From contig NZ_VSRY01000147.1 of assembly GCF_008271805.1 (NCBI RefSeq), forward strand, positions 124,001 through 188,000: a stretch of 64,000 bases of DNA, in the 5' to 3' direction. Position numbers and translations under genes: made by a program. The notes under the pieces are model-generated. The model was given only the letters and a program-made list of their open reading frames with translations, did not search any database and was not told where the DNA came from. Shown here in pieces: positions 1 through 9,353 of this stretch (position 1 is its first letter; each line of letters begins with the position of its first letter). This stretch comes from Streptomyces sp. TRM49041. GTDB taxonomy: Bacteria > Actinomycetota > Actinomycetes > Streptomycetales > Streptomycetaceae.

Positions 1-1
1 G

Positions 2-1366
2 ACATCGACACCGGCCCTGATCCGGGACGGGCGCCGGACACTGCGGGAGGGCCCGGACGCCCTGGCCGACCGGCAGCGGGAACGGCTGGCCGCGATGGTC
101 GACTTCGCCCGCACCCACTCCCCGTACTACCGCGAGCTGTACCGGACGCTGCCCGAACGTGTCGAGGACCCCGCCCTCCTGCCGGTCACGCGCAAGCAGG
201 ACCTGATGGCGCGCTTCGACGACTGGGTCACCGATCCCGAGGTGACCATCGACCGCGTACGGGCCTTCGTCGCGGATCCCCGGCGGGCCGGTGAACGCTT
301 CCTGAGCCGGTATCTGGTCACCACCACCTCCGGAACCACCGGCCACCGGGGCCTGTTCCTGCTCGACGACCGCGCGGCGGCGGTGGTCAGGGCCCTGTCG
401 CTGCGGGCCGTCGGGCGTACCCTCACGCCCGCCGTGACGGCCCGGTTGCTCGCCCGCCGCATGCGCTCGGCGCACATCGTGGCCACCGGCGGCCATCTGG
501 CCGCGTACACCGTCATCGTCCGCTCCCGCACGGCCGGTCGGCTGCCCGCCGGGGGCCGCCGGGTGCTGTCGGTGCACAGCCCGCTGCCTGAGTTGGTGGA
601 CCAGCTCAACCGCTGCCGCCCGGTGTTCCTGTCCGGCTACGCCACTGTGATCGCGCTGCTGGCCGGCGAGCAACTGGCCGGTCGGCTGCGGATCACGCCG
701 GCCGTGGTGTCGCTGCTGGCCGAGGGCGTCAGTGACCGCGACCACCACAGGATCCGCTCTGCCTTCGGGGCGCACCTGGTCAACACCTACGGCTGCAACG
801 AGAGCCTCGCCTTGAGCTACGGCTGCCCGTCGGGATGGCTCCACGTCCACAGCGACTGGCTGATCCTGGAGCCCGTCGACCCCGACCACCGCCCCACCCC
901 GCCGGGCCGCGAGTCCTTCACCGTGCTCCTGACCAGCTTGGGCCGATGGGCGCAGCCGATTCTGCGCTACGACCTCGGAGACAGCGTCCTGCTGCGTCCT
1001 GACGCGTGCCCGTGCGGAGACCCGCTCCCCGCGATCAGGGTACGCGGCCGCGCGGCCGAACTGCTGTCCTTCCCGCGCCGGGACGGCGGCACCGTGCAGA
1101 TCGTGCCCATGGCCTTCGAGACCCTTCTGGAGAGCATCCCGGGCATCGAGCTGTTCCAGATCGTCCAGACGGCGCCCGCGCGCGTCCGCGTGCGGATCCT
1201 GTCCGCCGCCGGAGCCGATCGGGAGCGACTGTGGGCGGCGGTGCGAAAGGAGTTGGTCGCCCTGCTCTCCGCCCACGGCGCGGGCCAGGTGAGCGTCGAA
1301 CACGGCCACGAGCCACCCGAGCAGACTCCGGGCGGCAAGTACCGGGTCGTCATTCCCTGGCCATGA
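2..1366 (+). CDS. PaaK/CapK-type adenylate-forming CoA ligase (5' end outside window)
   Basis: ANL-superfamily enzyme expected to activate a carboxylic acid as acyl-AMP and then the CoA thioester. The frame is open to the left edge: codons before the first ATG at 95 still read as coding (LADRQRERLAAMVDFAR), the helix that normally precedes the SPYYRELY motif, so the true start lies outside. Counting from the ATG at 95, the nucleotide loop TTSGTTG is at residues 77-83, followed by NTYGCNE and the RYDLGD hinge region; GGKYRV near the C-terminus fits the PaaK group. It overlaps the 3' end of the convergent TetR gene by 17 bp. The neighbouring importer suggests an imported acid as substrate; which acid cannot be told. 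Confidence 0.8.
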   Translation, partial: TSTPALIRDGRRTLREGPDALADRQRERLAAMVDFARTHSPYYRELYRTLPERVEDPALLPVTRKQDLMARFDDWVTDPEVTIDRVRAFVADPRRAGERFLSRYLVTTTSGTTGHRGLFLLDDRAAAVVRALSLRAVGRTLTPAVTARLLARRMRSAHIVATGGHLAAYTVIVRSRTAGRLPAGGRRVLSVHSPLPELVDQLNRCRPVFLSGYATVIALLAGEQLAGRLRITPAVVSLLAEGVSDRDHHRIRSAFGAHLVNTYGCNESLALSYGCPSGWLHVHSDWLILEPVDPDHRPTPPGRESFTVLLTSLGRWAQPILRYDLGDSVLLRPDACPCGDPLPAIRVRGRAAELLSFPRRDGGTVQIVPMAFETLLESIPGIELFQIVQTAPARVRVRILSAAGADRERLWAAVRKELVALLSAHGAGQVSVEHGHEPPEQTPGGKYRVVIPWP

Positions 1367-2009
1367 CCCCGTTCGACGGGGCGTCCTCGCCAGGGACGCC
1401 CCGCACCGGAACGCCGTGGTGAGCCGCCAGCGCCAGCAACGCCACGCGCAGTGGTCCGGTCTCCAGGACGGTATCCGGCTCGAACCAACGGGCCACGGCG
1501 GTTCCGCTCGCCACCCTCAGCGTGAAGCGCGCCAACTCGTCCGCCGCCTCGGGGCGGTCACGCAGCGCGAAGACGGAGCTCACCGAGTCCCGGGCCCAGG
1601 CCACCAGCGCGTCGCGGTAGTGACGCACCTCGGCCACCGCAGCCGCGCTGGCGTCCTGCCGCACCATGCCCAGCCCCAACAGCAGCTTCACACCGTGCGG
1701 GTGGCGCTGGAAGGCGTCCCCGACCTCTGTGAGAAAGGTGTCCAGACGCTGCGCGACGTCGGCTCCCGGCACCTCGGCCGGGGGCAGAGCCGCCAGCAGC
1801 GCGGTGCCGGCGCGCTCCAGCACCGCGACATAGATCCCGTCCTTGCTGCCGAAGTGCCAGTAGATCGAGCTGACCGGCAGACCACATGCGGCGGAGATCA
1901 TCGAGATGGACGTGGCGGCGTAGCCGTGGCGCGACATCAGGTCGGTGGCGGTGTCGAGTATCGCGTCACGGGACCGCGCGCCGCGGCCCTGGGCCGGTGC
2001 CTCCGTCAT
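1350..2009 (-). CDS. TetR/AcrR family transcriptional regulator
   Basis: 219-residue repressor-type DNA-binding protein. The N-terminal helix-turn-helix is clear (SRDAILDTATDLMSRHGY, then ISAACGLPVSSIYWHFGSK), followed by a ligand-binding domain of usual length. On the minus strand TAGAGT (2021-2016) lies 6 nt before the ATG, suggesting a leaderless message, and the 8-bp palindrome CTCTAGAG (2017-2024) overlaps it. It is the last minus-strand gene before the convergent CoA ligase and lies 126 bp downstream of the transporter's binding-protein gene. It probably controls the ligase and/or importer; the target is inferred from position only. Confidence 0.85.
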   Translation of the reverse strand: MTEAPAQGRGARSRDAILDTATDLMSRHGYAATSISMISAACGLPVSSIYWHFGSKDGIYVAVLERAGTALLAALPPAEVPGADVAQRLDTFLTEVGDAFQRHPHGVKLLLGLGMVRQDASAAAVAEVRHYRDALVAWARDSVSSVFALRDRPEAADELARFTLRVASGTAVARWFEPDTVLETGPLRVALLALAAHHGVPVRGVPGEDAPSNGVMARE

Positions 2010-2135
2010 ACGGCGACTCTAGAGGATGCACCGGCCCACGTGCCTGACTCGAACCCCGCTCGGGCGTCCGCGGGGCGCGGCAGGGGACGGGGGCGGTCCT
2101 CAGGTGTCGGGCATCGACGGACCGCCCCCGCCGGC

Positions 2136-3413
2136 TCATTTCGCCAGTGGACCGAACTCCTTGCGGGTGTCCACCGGCTTGCCGAACAGCTGCCACCGCT
2201 CGCCCTTGAACCGCATCAGCTGCATCGTCTCGATCGGGAAGGCGTCATCGGGCCCGGTGGCGAGGGTGACACCGGGCAGCAGCATGTCGACCTTGACGTC
2301 CTTGAGGTTGCGCACCGAGTCCCGCAGCCCTTCCCTGGTCGGGCACTTCATCGTGTCCAGGGCCTTGTGCAGGCTGGAGGCTGCGGCCCAGCCGTAGGCG
2401 TTGAACTGGTTGGCCGGGTCGGAGTCGGGCGCGTACTTGCGCAGCGCGTCCTGGTACGTCTTCATCTCCGCGTCGTCGGCCCACTGCGGGTCGGCGGGGT
2501 CCTTGAAGTAGGTCGCCGACACCACGCCCTGGACGTTCTTGAACCCGACGGGCTTGAGCACCGTGGCGGACGAGGACACGTTGTTGACGATGTGCAGCGG
2601 GTTCCACTTGGTGTTCTTGGCGTCGGCGGCGAGGGCCTGGCTGCCGAACTTCGGCGTGGTGATGTTGAGCAGCACATCCGCCTCGGACCGGGCGAGGCTC
2701 GTCATCTGCGCCGAGACGGAGGGGTCGGTGACCTCGTAGCTCTCCTCGGCGACCACCTTGATGCCGCTGCCGGCGACGGCCTCCTTGAATCCGCCGAGCA
2801 GGTCCTTGCCGAAGTCGTCGTTCTGGAAGAGGACCGCGACCTCGGCCTTCGGCTTCTCGTCCTTGAGGTACTTGGCGTACACCCGCGCCTCGGACACGTA
2901 GTTGGGCTGCCAGCCGATGGTCCAGGGATGCTTGTCGTCGGTGCCCCAGAGGGAGGCGCCCGTGGCGACGAAGGGCTGCGGCACCTTCTGCTTGTCGAGG
3001 TAGTCCCAGACGGCTGCCGTGGACGGAGTGCCGAGGCTCTGGAACACGGCGAAGACCTTCTCCCGCTCGACCAGTCTGCGGGCCTCCTCGACCGCCTTGG
3101 GCGGCTGGTAGCCGTCGTCGCGGACGATGAACTCCACCGTACGGCCGTCTATGCCGCCGTTGTCGTTGACGTGGCCGAAGTAGGCGGTCACGCCCTTGCT
3201 GATCGTGCCGTAGGCGGAGGCGGGTCCCGACAGCGGGTAGATCCCGCCCAGCTTGATGGTCTTGTCGGTGATGCCGGTGGTCTGCTGACCCTTGCACGCG
3301 CCGTCGGCGGCGCTGTCCTGGGAGTCCTGCCCTCGCTGGCTGCTGCAGGCGGTCGCGGTGAGCAGGGCGGCGGTGGCGGCCGCTGCCGCCCGCAGAGCGG
3401 TGGTCTTGCGCAT
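2136..3413 (-). CDS. ABC importer substrate-binding lipoprotein, branched-chain amino acid type
   Basis: 425-residue periplasmic-binding-protein-like receptor (Peripla_BP_6/LivK type). The N-terminus MRKTTALRAAAAATAALLTATAC is a lipoprotein signal peptide with the acylated Cys at residue 23; the mature part begins at the GITDKTIKLGGIYPLSGP block typical of the family. The ATG at 3413 was chosen because AAGGA lies 9 nt upstream; an ATG at 3422 overlaps the preceding permease stop but directly abuts AAGGA. It is last in the five-gene importer operon. Liv-type receptors also bind aromatic and fatty acids, so the ligand is not necessarily an amino acid. Confidence 0.9.
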   Translation of the reverse strand: MRKTTALRAAAAATAALLTATACSSQRGQDSQDSAADGACKGQQTTGITDKTIKLGGIYPLSGPASAYGTISKGVTAYFGHVNDNGGIDGRTVEFIVRDDGYQPPKAVEEARRLVEREKVFAVFQSLGTPSTAAVWDYLDKQKVPQPFVATGASLWGTDDKHPWTIGWQPNYVSEARVYAKYLKDEKPKAEVAVLFQNDDFGKDLLGGFKEAVAGSGIKVVAEESYEVTDPSVSAQMTSLARSEADVLLNITTPKFGSQALAADAKNTKWNPLHIVNNVSSSATVLKPVGFKNVQGVVSATYFKDPADPQWADDAEMKTYQDALRKYAPDSDPANQFNAYGWAAASSLHKALDTMKCPTREGLRDSVRNLKDVKVDMLLPGVTLATGPDDAFPIETMQLMRFKGERWQLFGKPVDTRKEFGPLAK

Positions 3414-3418
3414 GGGGT

Positions 3419-4567
3419 TCATTCCTTTTCCGTGCGGGGCGGTGCGCCCACGGGTTCGGCGTCGGCAACTGCGGGGTCCGCGGTGGTGTCCGTCGCGGAG
3501 GGTTCGGACGCTGCCTGGGAATCCGGCTCCGCGTCCGGCGCGGATCCGGTCTCGGGCGTCGGGTCGAGGGCGGCTGCGGGGCGGGGCGGGCGACGGGTGA
3601 CAGCGGCCCGAACCCGGCCCGGCAGACCGGCCAGGCCCGTGGGGGCCACGTACATCACGGCGATGATCAGCAGGCCGAACACCACACCGGGTGCCGCCTC
3701 GCTGACGTCCTGGGAGACGCTCGGCACGTACATCACGAACGCCGCGCCCAGCAGCGGTCCGTACAGCGAGCCGAGCCCTCCGACCACCAGGCCGGCCAGC
3801 AGCGTGATCGACAGCACGAAGCTGAAGGAGTCGGGCGAGACGAAGCCGATCACCCAGGTGTACAGACATCCGGCGACACCCGCGAACATCGCGCTCCACG
3901 CGAAGGCGAGGGTCTTGTGCAGCGACAGCCGCACACCCATGACCTCGGCGGCGCTCTCGTTGTCCCGCACGGCGAGCAGGGCCCGGCCGACGCGAGAGCG
4001 CAACAGGTTGCGGGCGAGCAGCAGGGCCGTCGCGGTGACGGCGAGGACGGCGAAGTACAGCCACTGGTCCTCGGCCAGCCCGCTCCACACGGGCGGCTGC
4101 AGCTTGTCCACGGTCAGGCCCATGGAGCCGCCCGTCACCGGTTCGAGCCGTTTGAGCAGGGGCGGCAGGAACACCGCGAACGCGAGGGTGACCAGGGCCA
4201 GGTACAGGCCGCGCAGCCGCAGCGCCGGTACTCCGAACCCCAGTCCCAGCAGGAAGCCCGCGGCGGCCGCGACCGGCAGCGTGGCCAGGTGGCCGGTGTC
4301 GTAGCGGTCGAGCATGACCGCCGCCGTGTAGGCCCCTGCCGCGAAGAACGCACCGTGGCCGAGGGAGATCTGCCCGCCGAAGCCGACCAGTAGGTTGAGT
4401 CCCGCCAGCGCCACGGCGTACAGGAGAACCATGGTGAGCTGGAAGACCTGGAAGGGGGCGAAGTAGAACGGGGCGCCGACGGCGACGCCCGCGGCGAGCA
4501 GCGCGGTGAGCGCGGCCCGCAGGCGCCGGGCGCGGTCGGTGCGGAGTGTCGCGGTGATCGTGCTCAT
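3419..4567 (-). CDS. ABC importer permease, LivM family
   Basis: 382-residue integral membrane permease. It has about ten hydrophobic segments, the LivM signatures GLNLLVGFGGQISLGHGAFFAAGAYTA near the N-terminus and RDNESAAEVMGV in the cytoplasmic coupling loop. The last 60 or so residues form a hydrophilic Pro/Ala/Glu/Asp-rich tail (PETGSAPDAEPDS and onward), longer than usual in the family. The ATG at 4567 overlaps the LivH-type stop (ATGA). The raw frame extends far upstream, but that part is the shadow of the neighbouring permease gene. Confidence 0.9.
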   Translation of the reverse strand: MSTITATLRTDRARRLRAALTALLAAGVAVGAPFYFAPFQVFQLTMVLLYAVALAGLNLLVGFGGQISLGHGAFFAAGAYTAAVMLDRYDTGHLATLPVAAAAGFLLGLGFGVPALRLRGLYLALVTLAFAVFLPPLLKRLEPVTGGSMGLTVDKLQPPVWSGLAEDQWLYFAVLAVTATALLLARNLLRSRVGRALLAVRDNESAAEVMGVRLSLHKTLAFAWSAMFAGVAGCLYTWVIGFVSPDSFSFVLSITLLAGLVVGGLGSLYGPLLGAAFVMYVPSVSQDVSEAAPGVVFGLLIIAVMYVAPTGLAGLPGRVRAAVTRRPPRPAAALDPTPETGSAPDAEPDSQAASEPSATDTTADPAVADAEPVGAPPRTEKE

Positions 4568-5454
4568 GCGCGCTCCACCGCCGCCCGTCCGAACAGGCCC
4601 TGGGGCCGTACCAGCAGCACCGCCAGGATGATCACCAGCGGGACGCCCACCTTGAGATCGGCGCCTATGACGTCCACGTACGCCCCGGTCAGCGTCTCGG
4701 CGACGCCCACGAACAGGCCACCGACGACCGCGCCGACCGGGCTGTCGAAGCCTCCGAGGGTGGCCGCGGCGAACGCGTAGATCAGTACACCGCCCATCAT
4801 GTTGGGCTCCAGGAACAGCAGCGGGGCGACGAGCACGCCCGACACCGCGCCGACTGTCGCGGCCAGCCCCCAGCCGAGCATCAGCACCCGGCCGACCCTG
4901 ATGCCCGACAGCCGGGCGGAGGCGGGGTTGGACGCGACTGCCCGCATCACCAGGCCGATGGACGTGTGCTGGAACAGCACATACAGCAGGCCCATCACGA
5001 CGGCCACCACCCCGATGATCCCGAGGCTCGACCAGTCCACGCGCACCCCGGCCAGGTCGATCCCGCCGTCGGGGAACGGCTGCGGGAAGTCCTTCACCGT
5101 GAACGACCAGATCAGACCGGCCAGCGCGTTGACGAAGATGAACAGGCCGACCGTGACGATGACCATCGTCAGTTCGGGCGCCTTCTGCACGGGGCGGATG
5201 ACGATCCGTTCGATCAGCATGCCTCCGGCGAAGGACACCGCCAGGGTGACCGGCAGCGCGAGCCAGAACGACATCCCGGACGCCACGAGCTGCCACGCCA
5301 CGTACGTGGAGATCATGGCGAGCTCACCCTGCGCGAAGTTGACGATCCCGGTGAACCGGTGGATCAGCACCAGGGCCAGCGCCAGGCTGGCATAGACCGC
5401 GCCGGAGCCGACCCCTTCCACCACTTGCTGGAGCAGTTCGGTCACGGCGCTCAC
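4564..5454 (-). CDS. ABC importer permease, LivH family
   Basis: 296-residue membrane permease partner of the LivM-type protein. Hydrophobic segments alternate along the length, with the typical stretch GIVNFAQGELAMISTYVAW near residues 33-51 and the coupling-loop motif RAVASNPASARLSGI. The GTG at 5454 overlaps the upstream ATPase stop by 4 bp (GTGA) and has GGAGAGG 5 nt upstream; a second in-frame GTG at 5445 is less likely. The tight overlaps on both sides indicate translational coupling in one operon. Confidence 0.9.
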   Translation of the reverse strand: MSAVTELLQQVVEGVGSGAVYASLALALVLIHRFTGIVNFAQGELAMISTYVAWQLVASGMSFWLALPVTLAVSFAGGMLIERIVIRPVQKAPELTMVIVTVGLFIFVNALAGLIWSFTVKDFPQPFPDGGIDLAGVRVDWSSLGIIGVVAVVMGLLYVLFQHTSIGLVMRAVASNPASARLSGIRVGRVLMLGWGLAATVGAVSGVLVAPLLFLEPNMMGGVLIYAFAAATLGGFDSPVGAVVGGLFVGVAETLTGAYVDVIGADLKVGVPLVIILAVLLVRPQGLFGRAAVERA

Positions 5455-6260
5455 CCGCCCTCTCCTGAGCCGACGGCGATCCCGAGGTAGACCTCGGCGA
5501 CCTGCCCGTCCTCGCGGATCTGCCGGGCCGGCCCGGACAGCACCAGGCGGCCGGCCTCCAGTACGTGCGCCCGGTGCGCGATGTCCAGCGCGAGTTGGGC
5601 GTTCTGCTCTACGACGACCACGGTGGTGCGTTCCTCCTCGTTGACGGCACGGACGATTCCGAACAGTTCGCGGGTGACCAGCGGGGCGAGCCCCAGGGAC
5701 GGCTCGTCCAGGAGCAGCAGCGAGGGCCGCAGCATCAGCGCCCTGCCGATGGCGAGCATCTGCTGTTCGCCGCCGCTGAGGCTGCCGGCGGCCTGGCGGG
5801 ACCGCTGGCGCAGCCTGGGGAAGTAGCCGTAGATCCGCTCCAGGTCGGCCGCCACGGCCGCGCGCTCGGCACGGGCCCGCAGGAGCAGACCGGTGCGCAG
5901 GTGGGCGCCGATGCGCAGGTTCTCCTCGACGGTCAGGTCGTTGAAGGTGCCCCGGCCCTCGGGTACGTGCGCCACACCGAGACGGGCGGTCTGCTCGGGC
6001 GAGCGGCCCAGCAGCTCCGTACCGTTCAGGGTGATCGAGCCACGGCCGCGGACCACGCCGCACAGCGCCCGCAGAGTGGTTGTCTTGCCCGCGCCGTTGG
6101 GGCCGAGGATCGCGCACACCTCGCCGCGGGCGACGCAGAAGTCGAGCCCCTGGAGTACCCGGGCCTGGCCGTATCCGGCATGCAGGCCGGCGACCTTCAG
6201 GAAGTCCGGCTCCGCATTCGGCTGCCCGGCCTCGGTGCTGTCGATGGCGGGTTCCGTCAT
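5451..6260 (-). CDS. ABC importer ATP-binding protein, LivF family
   Basis: 269-residue ATPase that powers the importer. It has Walker A GPNGAGKTT, the ABC signature LSGGEQQ, Walker B LLLLDEPSLGL and the LivF pattern LGVAHVPEGRGTFNDLTVEENL. The ATG at 6260 overlaps the LivG-type stop by 4 bp. Upstream codons in the same frame belong to the antisense of the preceding gene's end and were excluded. The 27 residues before the ABC core are hydrophilic and poorly conserved in appearance. Confidence 0.92.
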   Translation of the reverse strand: MTEPAIDSTEAGQPNAEPDFLKVAGLHAGYGQARVLQGLDFCVARGEVCAILGPNGAGKTTTLRALCGVVRGRGSITLNGTELLGRSPEQTARLGVAHVPEGRGTFNDLTVEENLRIGAHLRTGLLLRARAERAAVAADLERIYGYFPRLRQRSRQAAGSLSGGEQQMLAIGRALMLRPSLLLLDEPSLGLAPLVTRELFGIVRAVNEEERTTVVVVEQNAQLALDIAHRAHVLEAGRLVLSGPARQIREDGQVAEVYLGIAVGSGEGG

Positions 6261-7015
6261 GCCGCCACCCCCAGATACGCCTCGACGACCGCCGGGTCGC
6301 GCTGGATCTCCTCCGGCGAGCCTTCGGCGATCTTGCGCCCGAAGTCGAGACACACGACCTTGTCGCAGAGGCCCATCACGAACCCCATGTGGTGTTCGAC
6401 CACCACGAGCGTCAGGTCGAAGTCCTCGCGCACCGACCGGACCAGATCCGCGAATTGGCCGACCTCGCCGTGGCTGAGCCCGTTGACGGGTTCGTCGAGC
6501 AGCAGCAGCCGGGGCCGTACCGCGAGCGCCCGGGCGAGTTCGACGCGTTTGAGCGTGCCGAACGGCAGACCGGAGGCGGGGTGGTCGGCGACGTCCGCCA
6601 GGCCGAGCCGCCGTAGCAAGTCGTCCGCCTGGCCACGCAGTTCCCTCTCCTCTCGCCGGACACGGGGCAGCCGGAGCGCCGCGGCGAGGTGTCCGGTGCG
6701 CCCCCGATTGTGGGCGCCGACCATGACGTTCTCCCGGACTGTGAGCCGCGGGAACAGGCCCAGGTTCTGGAAGGTGCGGGCGATGCCACGCCCGGCCACG
6801 GAGTGCGGCGGGAGGGCGAGCAGGTCCTCACCGTCGAACCGCACCGTTCCCGCATCGGGGGTACAGCGCCTGGTGAGGCAGTTGAACAAGGTGGTCTTGC
6901 CGGCTCCATTCGGTCCGATGAGCCCCACGGCGGTGCCCGGCTCGACGGTGAACGCGACACCGTCCAGTGCCGTGATCCCGCCGAAGCGCACGCTGATACC
7001 GTCGACCGCGAGCAT
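6257..7015 (-). CDS. ABC importer ATP-binding protein, LivG family
   Basis: 252-residue ATPase, first gene of the five-gene importer operon. It shows Walker A GPNGAGKTT, the LivG-specific RTFQNLGLFPRLTVRENV and Walker B LLLLDEPVNGL. The signature region reads LPFGTLKRVELARAL rather than LSGGQ, as in many LivG proteins. The ATG at 7015 has GGAAGGGG 8 nt upstream on the minus strand. The gene diverges from the PucR-type regulator, and the 188 bp between them contain a perfect palindrome at 7087-7104. Confidence 0.92.
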   Translation of the reverse strand: MLAVDGISVRFGGITALDGVAFTVEPGTAVGLIGPNGAGKTTLFNCLTRRCTPDAGTVRFDGEDLLALPPHSVAGRGIARTFQNLGLFPRLTVRENVMVGAHNRGRTGHLAAALRLPRVRREERELRGQADDLLRRLGLADVADHPASGLPFGTLKRVELARALAVRPRLLLLDEPVNGLSHGEVGQFADLVRSVREDFDLTLVVVEHHMGFVMGLCDKVVCLDFGRKIAEGSPEEIQRDPAVVEAYLGVAA

Positions 7016-7086
7016 GAGTGACGCCCCTTCCGAGGTGCTGGGGGGTGAGCGAGCGCCACAGTAGGTGGGCGCGTTCCGGGCGCACA

Positions 7087-7104
7087 TTGGGTGTGAGCAC
7101 CCAA
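7087..7104. promoter_or_regulatory. Candidate operator in the importer/PucR divergent promoter region
   Basis: TTGGGTGTGAGCACCCAA: perfect inverted repeat with 7-bp arms and a 4-nt centre, midway between the divergent LivG-type gene and the PucR-type regulator. Its size and position fit an operator for the adjacent PucR or TetR protein. Binding is inferred. Confidence 0.5.
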
Positions 7105-7203
7105 CTTCGCGGCCACCGACTTGTGCGCCACGCCCAGCTCCCCCGGTATGTCGCCCGCCGAGCCTGTTGACGGGACACGAGGAGTGCAGCGACGATCGAC
7201 GCC

Positions 7204-8499
7204 ATGCCACGCGGACCCGCACTCGGCGCCCCCGCACTCACCGCCCCGCTCAGCCGGGAGCGGCACCGCATCCTGCTCGCGGTCCAGGACCGGCTGGAGG
7301 AGGTGGCGCAGGCCGCCGTCGCGGTGATGCGCACAGAGATCCCGTCATACGCGCTGCAGGACGAGCGGTTCTTCGACGACGTACGGGAGCAGGTGCTCGA
7401 GCACTACCGGATGCAGCTGGCGGCGCTGGCCGGGGACCGCGACATCGCGCCGGAGGACCTGCTCTTCAGCCGCGCGGCAGCCATGCGCAGAGCACGCGCG
7501 GGATTCGCCCTCGAGGACTGGATCAGTGCCTTCCGGGTCGGCCGACAGGTGCTGTGGGACGCGCTGCTGGACTGCGCGGGCGCGTCCGCCGAGGCGCAGC
7601 AGGCCGCGCTGTCCCTCGTCACACCACTGATGCGCTACGTGGACTACGCCAGCACCCATGCCGCACAGGCCTATGTCGAGTACAAACAGCACGTGGTCGC
7701 CGACGCGGACCGGGAACGCCGGGATCTCCTGGACCAGCTCCTGGCCGGAGCGGCACCGACGCGCGGTCCGCTGCTCGCCGCGGCGCAGGCATACGGCATC
7801 GGACCGCACTCGCCGATGATGGCGGTCGTGGCGGTGTGCGTCGACGACACTCGCACCGGCGACCTCACCTCCGCCGAGCACGGCTACGCGACCAGCGCGT
7901 CCATCAGCGTCGCCGGGCCCTGGGCCGGCCGGACCCTGGTCGTCGTGCGCCACGGCGAGGTGGTGGCCGTGCCCGTGGTCCGCACCGGCATGGACGCGGA
8001 GGACATCTGTGCCCACTTCGAGGCCGTCCAGCGGCGGCTCGCGCGGGCGGGAACCATGCTCGCCATGGGCATCAGCACAGTCGCCGAGGGTGCCGGCGAA
8101 CTGCCGCGCGCCTACCAGGAGGCACGGGCCGCTCTCGACCTCGTGCCGAGCGGGGGCGGGGTGGCGGCACTGCCGCGCCTGTCCCCCTTCGACTACATGG
8201 CGCTGCGCGCCGACGATCTCGCCCGCCAGCTGGTCGATCCCCGTGTGCGTGCGCTGCTGGAGGAGGACCGCAGACGTGGCGACACGCTGGCGATCACCAT
8301 CCGGGCCTTCGCGGAGGCCGACCTCAACCTGCGGCTGACCGCCGACCGGCTGCGGATACACCACAACACGGCGCACTACCGGTTGCGCCGGATCGAGGAG
8401 CGCACCGGGCGCAATCCGCGCCGGATCGCCGACCTCCTGGAACTTCTGGTCGCCCTCGCCATCCGCGACGGGGCCGGGGAAGGTGAGGGTCGCCAGTGA
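7204..8499 (+). CDS. PucR/CdaR-type helix-turn-helix transcriptional regulator
   Basis: 431-residue regulator. The N-terminal part (about residues 15-180) is an all-alpha sensory region; the middle is a GGDEF-like degenerate domain; the C-terminus has the PucR-type HTH (FAEADLNLRLTADRLRIHHNTAHYRLRRIEERTGRN, about residues 365-400). It is transcribed divergently from the importer operon and overlaps the following TetR gene by 4 bp. Such proteins often activate catabolic genes next to them, so control of the importer is likely but inferred. Confidence 0.85.
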   Translation: MPRGPALGAPALTAPLSRERHRILLAVQDRLEEVAQAAVAVMRTEIPSYALQDERFFDDVREQVLEHYRMQLAALAGDRDIAPEDLLFSRAAAMRRARAGFALEDWISAFRVGRQVLWDALLDCAGASAEAQQAALSLVTPLMRYVDYASTHAAQAYVEYKQHVVADADRERRDLLDQLLAGAAPTRGPLLAAAQAYGIGPHSPMMAVVAVCVDDTRTGDLTSAEHGYATSASISVAGPWAGRTLVVVRHGEVVAVPVVRTGMDAEDICAHFEAVQRRLARAGTMLAMGISTVAEGAGELPRAYQEARAALDLVPSGGGVAALPRLSPFDYMALRADDLARQLVDPRVRALLEEDRRRGDTLAITIRAFAEADLNLRLTADRLRIHHNTAHYRLRRIEERTGRNPRRIADLLELLVALAIRDGAGEGEGRQ

Positions 8500-9161
8500 G
8501 CGGCATCGTGGAGTCTGCCGGGACCGAGGCGGCACATCGGCCGGCGGACGAGCGGGAGGGCATGGGCCTGCCGGGGGCACCCACCGGGCGGAACCGAACC
8601 GTCCGGAGTGCGCTGCTGGACGCCGCGCTGGAGGTGTTCGCCGAGCGCGGGTACACCGACGCCGGCCTCACCGAGATCGCGGCGCGCTCCGGCATCCCGG
8701 TGGGCAGCCTCTTCCAGCACTACGGCGGAAAGCGAGGGCTCTACCTCGCCCTTTGGGAGGAGTTCCGGGAGGAACAGGAGCGCCGCACCGCGGCCACGCT
8801 CAGCGCCGAGCGCGGCCGCGGCGTGGACGACCCCATCGCCCTCTTCGTGGCGGGAGCCAGGGCATACCTGGAGGGCGCCTGGGACAACCGGCGGCTGGGC
8901 AGGATCCTCGCGGATGATGACGGCCCCGCGGGCTTCGACGCGCTGCGCCGCCAGTGGGACCGCGCGTGGGTACGGCGCAACGCCCGGCTCCTGGAGGTGG
9001 ACGAGAAGCGTCGTGCCGGCAGGGTTCGGGTGAGAGTGCTCACCACTGTGATCAGCGGGGCGGCGCGCGAGCTGGCCGACTGCGGGGACGAGACGGAGGC
9101 CATGGAAATCGTGGACGAGGTGTGCGGCATCCTGATCCATCTGACGGCACCGCCTGACTGA
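8496..9161 (+). CDS. TetR/AcrR family transcriptional regulator
   Basis: 221-residue TetR protein. The DNA-binding domain is clear (VRSALLDAALEVFAERGY, then IAARSGIPVGSLFQHYGGK). The GTG at 8496 overlaps the PucR stop (GTGA) and is preceded by GGGAAGGTGAGGG inside the upstream gene, so the two regulators are probably co-translated. About 30 residues of disordered sequence precede the HTH. Two regulators of different classes in one transcript opposite a transporter suggests dual control of uptake. Confidence 0.85.
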   Translation: MSGIVESAGTEAAHRPADEREGMGLPGAPTGRNRTVRSALLDAALEVFAERGYTDAGLTEIAARSGIPVGSLFQHYGGKRGLYLALWEEFREEQERRTAATLSAERGRGVDDPIALFVAGARAYLEGAWDNRRLGRILADDDGPAGFDALRRQWDRAWVRRNARLLEVDEKRRAGRVRVRVLTTVISGAARELADCGDETEAMEIVDEVCGILIHLTAPPD

Positions 9162-9353
9162 AACGCGCGGCGCATGGCTCGGTGGGGCCTCACGAGGGTG
9201 TGCGCGCCGTTGCTGCGGCGCTCAAGGAGTGGACGGAACCACGCTGCACGCCCGGGCTGCCGCGCCCCACGGAGGAGGAGCCCGGGGAGTCCGGACCGGC
9301 GAACCGCCGCATGCCTGCGAAGTGACATGCAGCGGTTGGCACCCCGGCCGCGA

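Noticed and set aside
1416..4304. Very long plus-strand open frame over the importer operon
   Set aside because: It is antisense to well-supported ABC-transporter genes and its translation is low-complexity; typical shadow frame in high-GC DNA.
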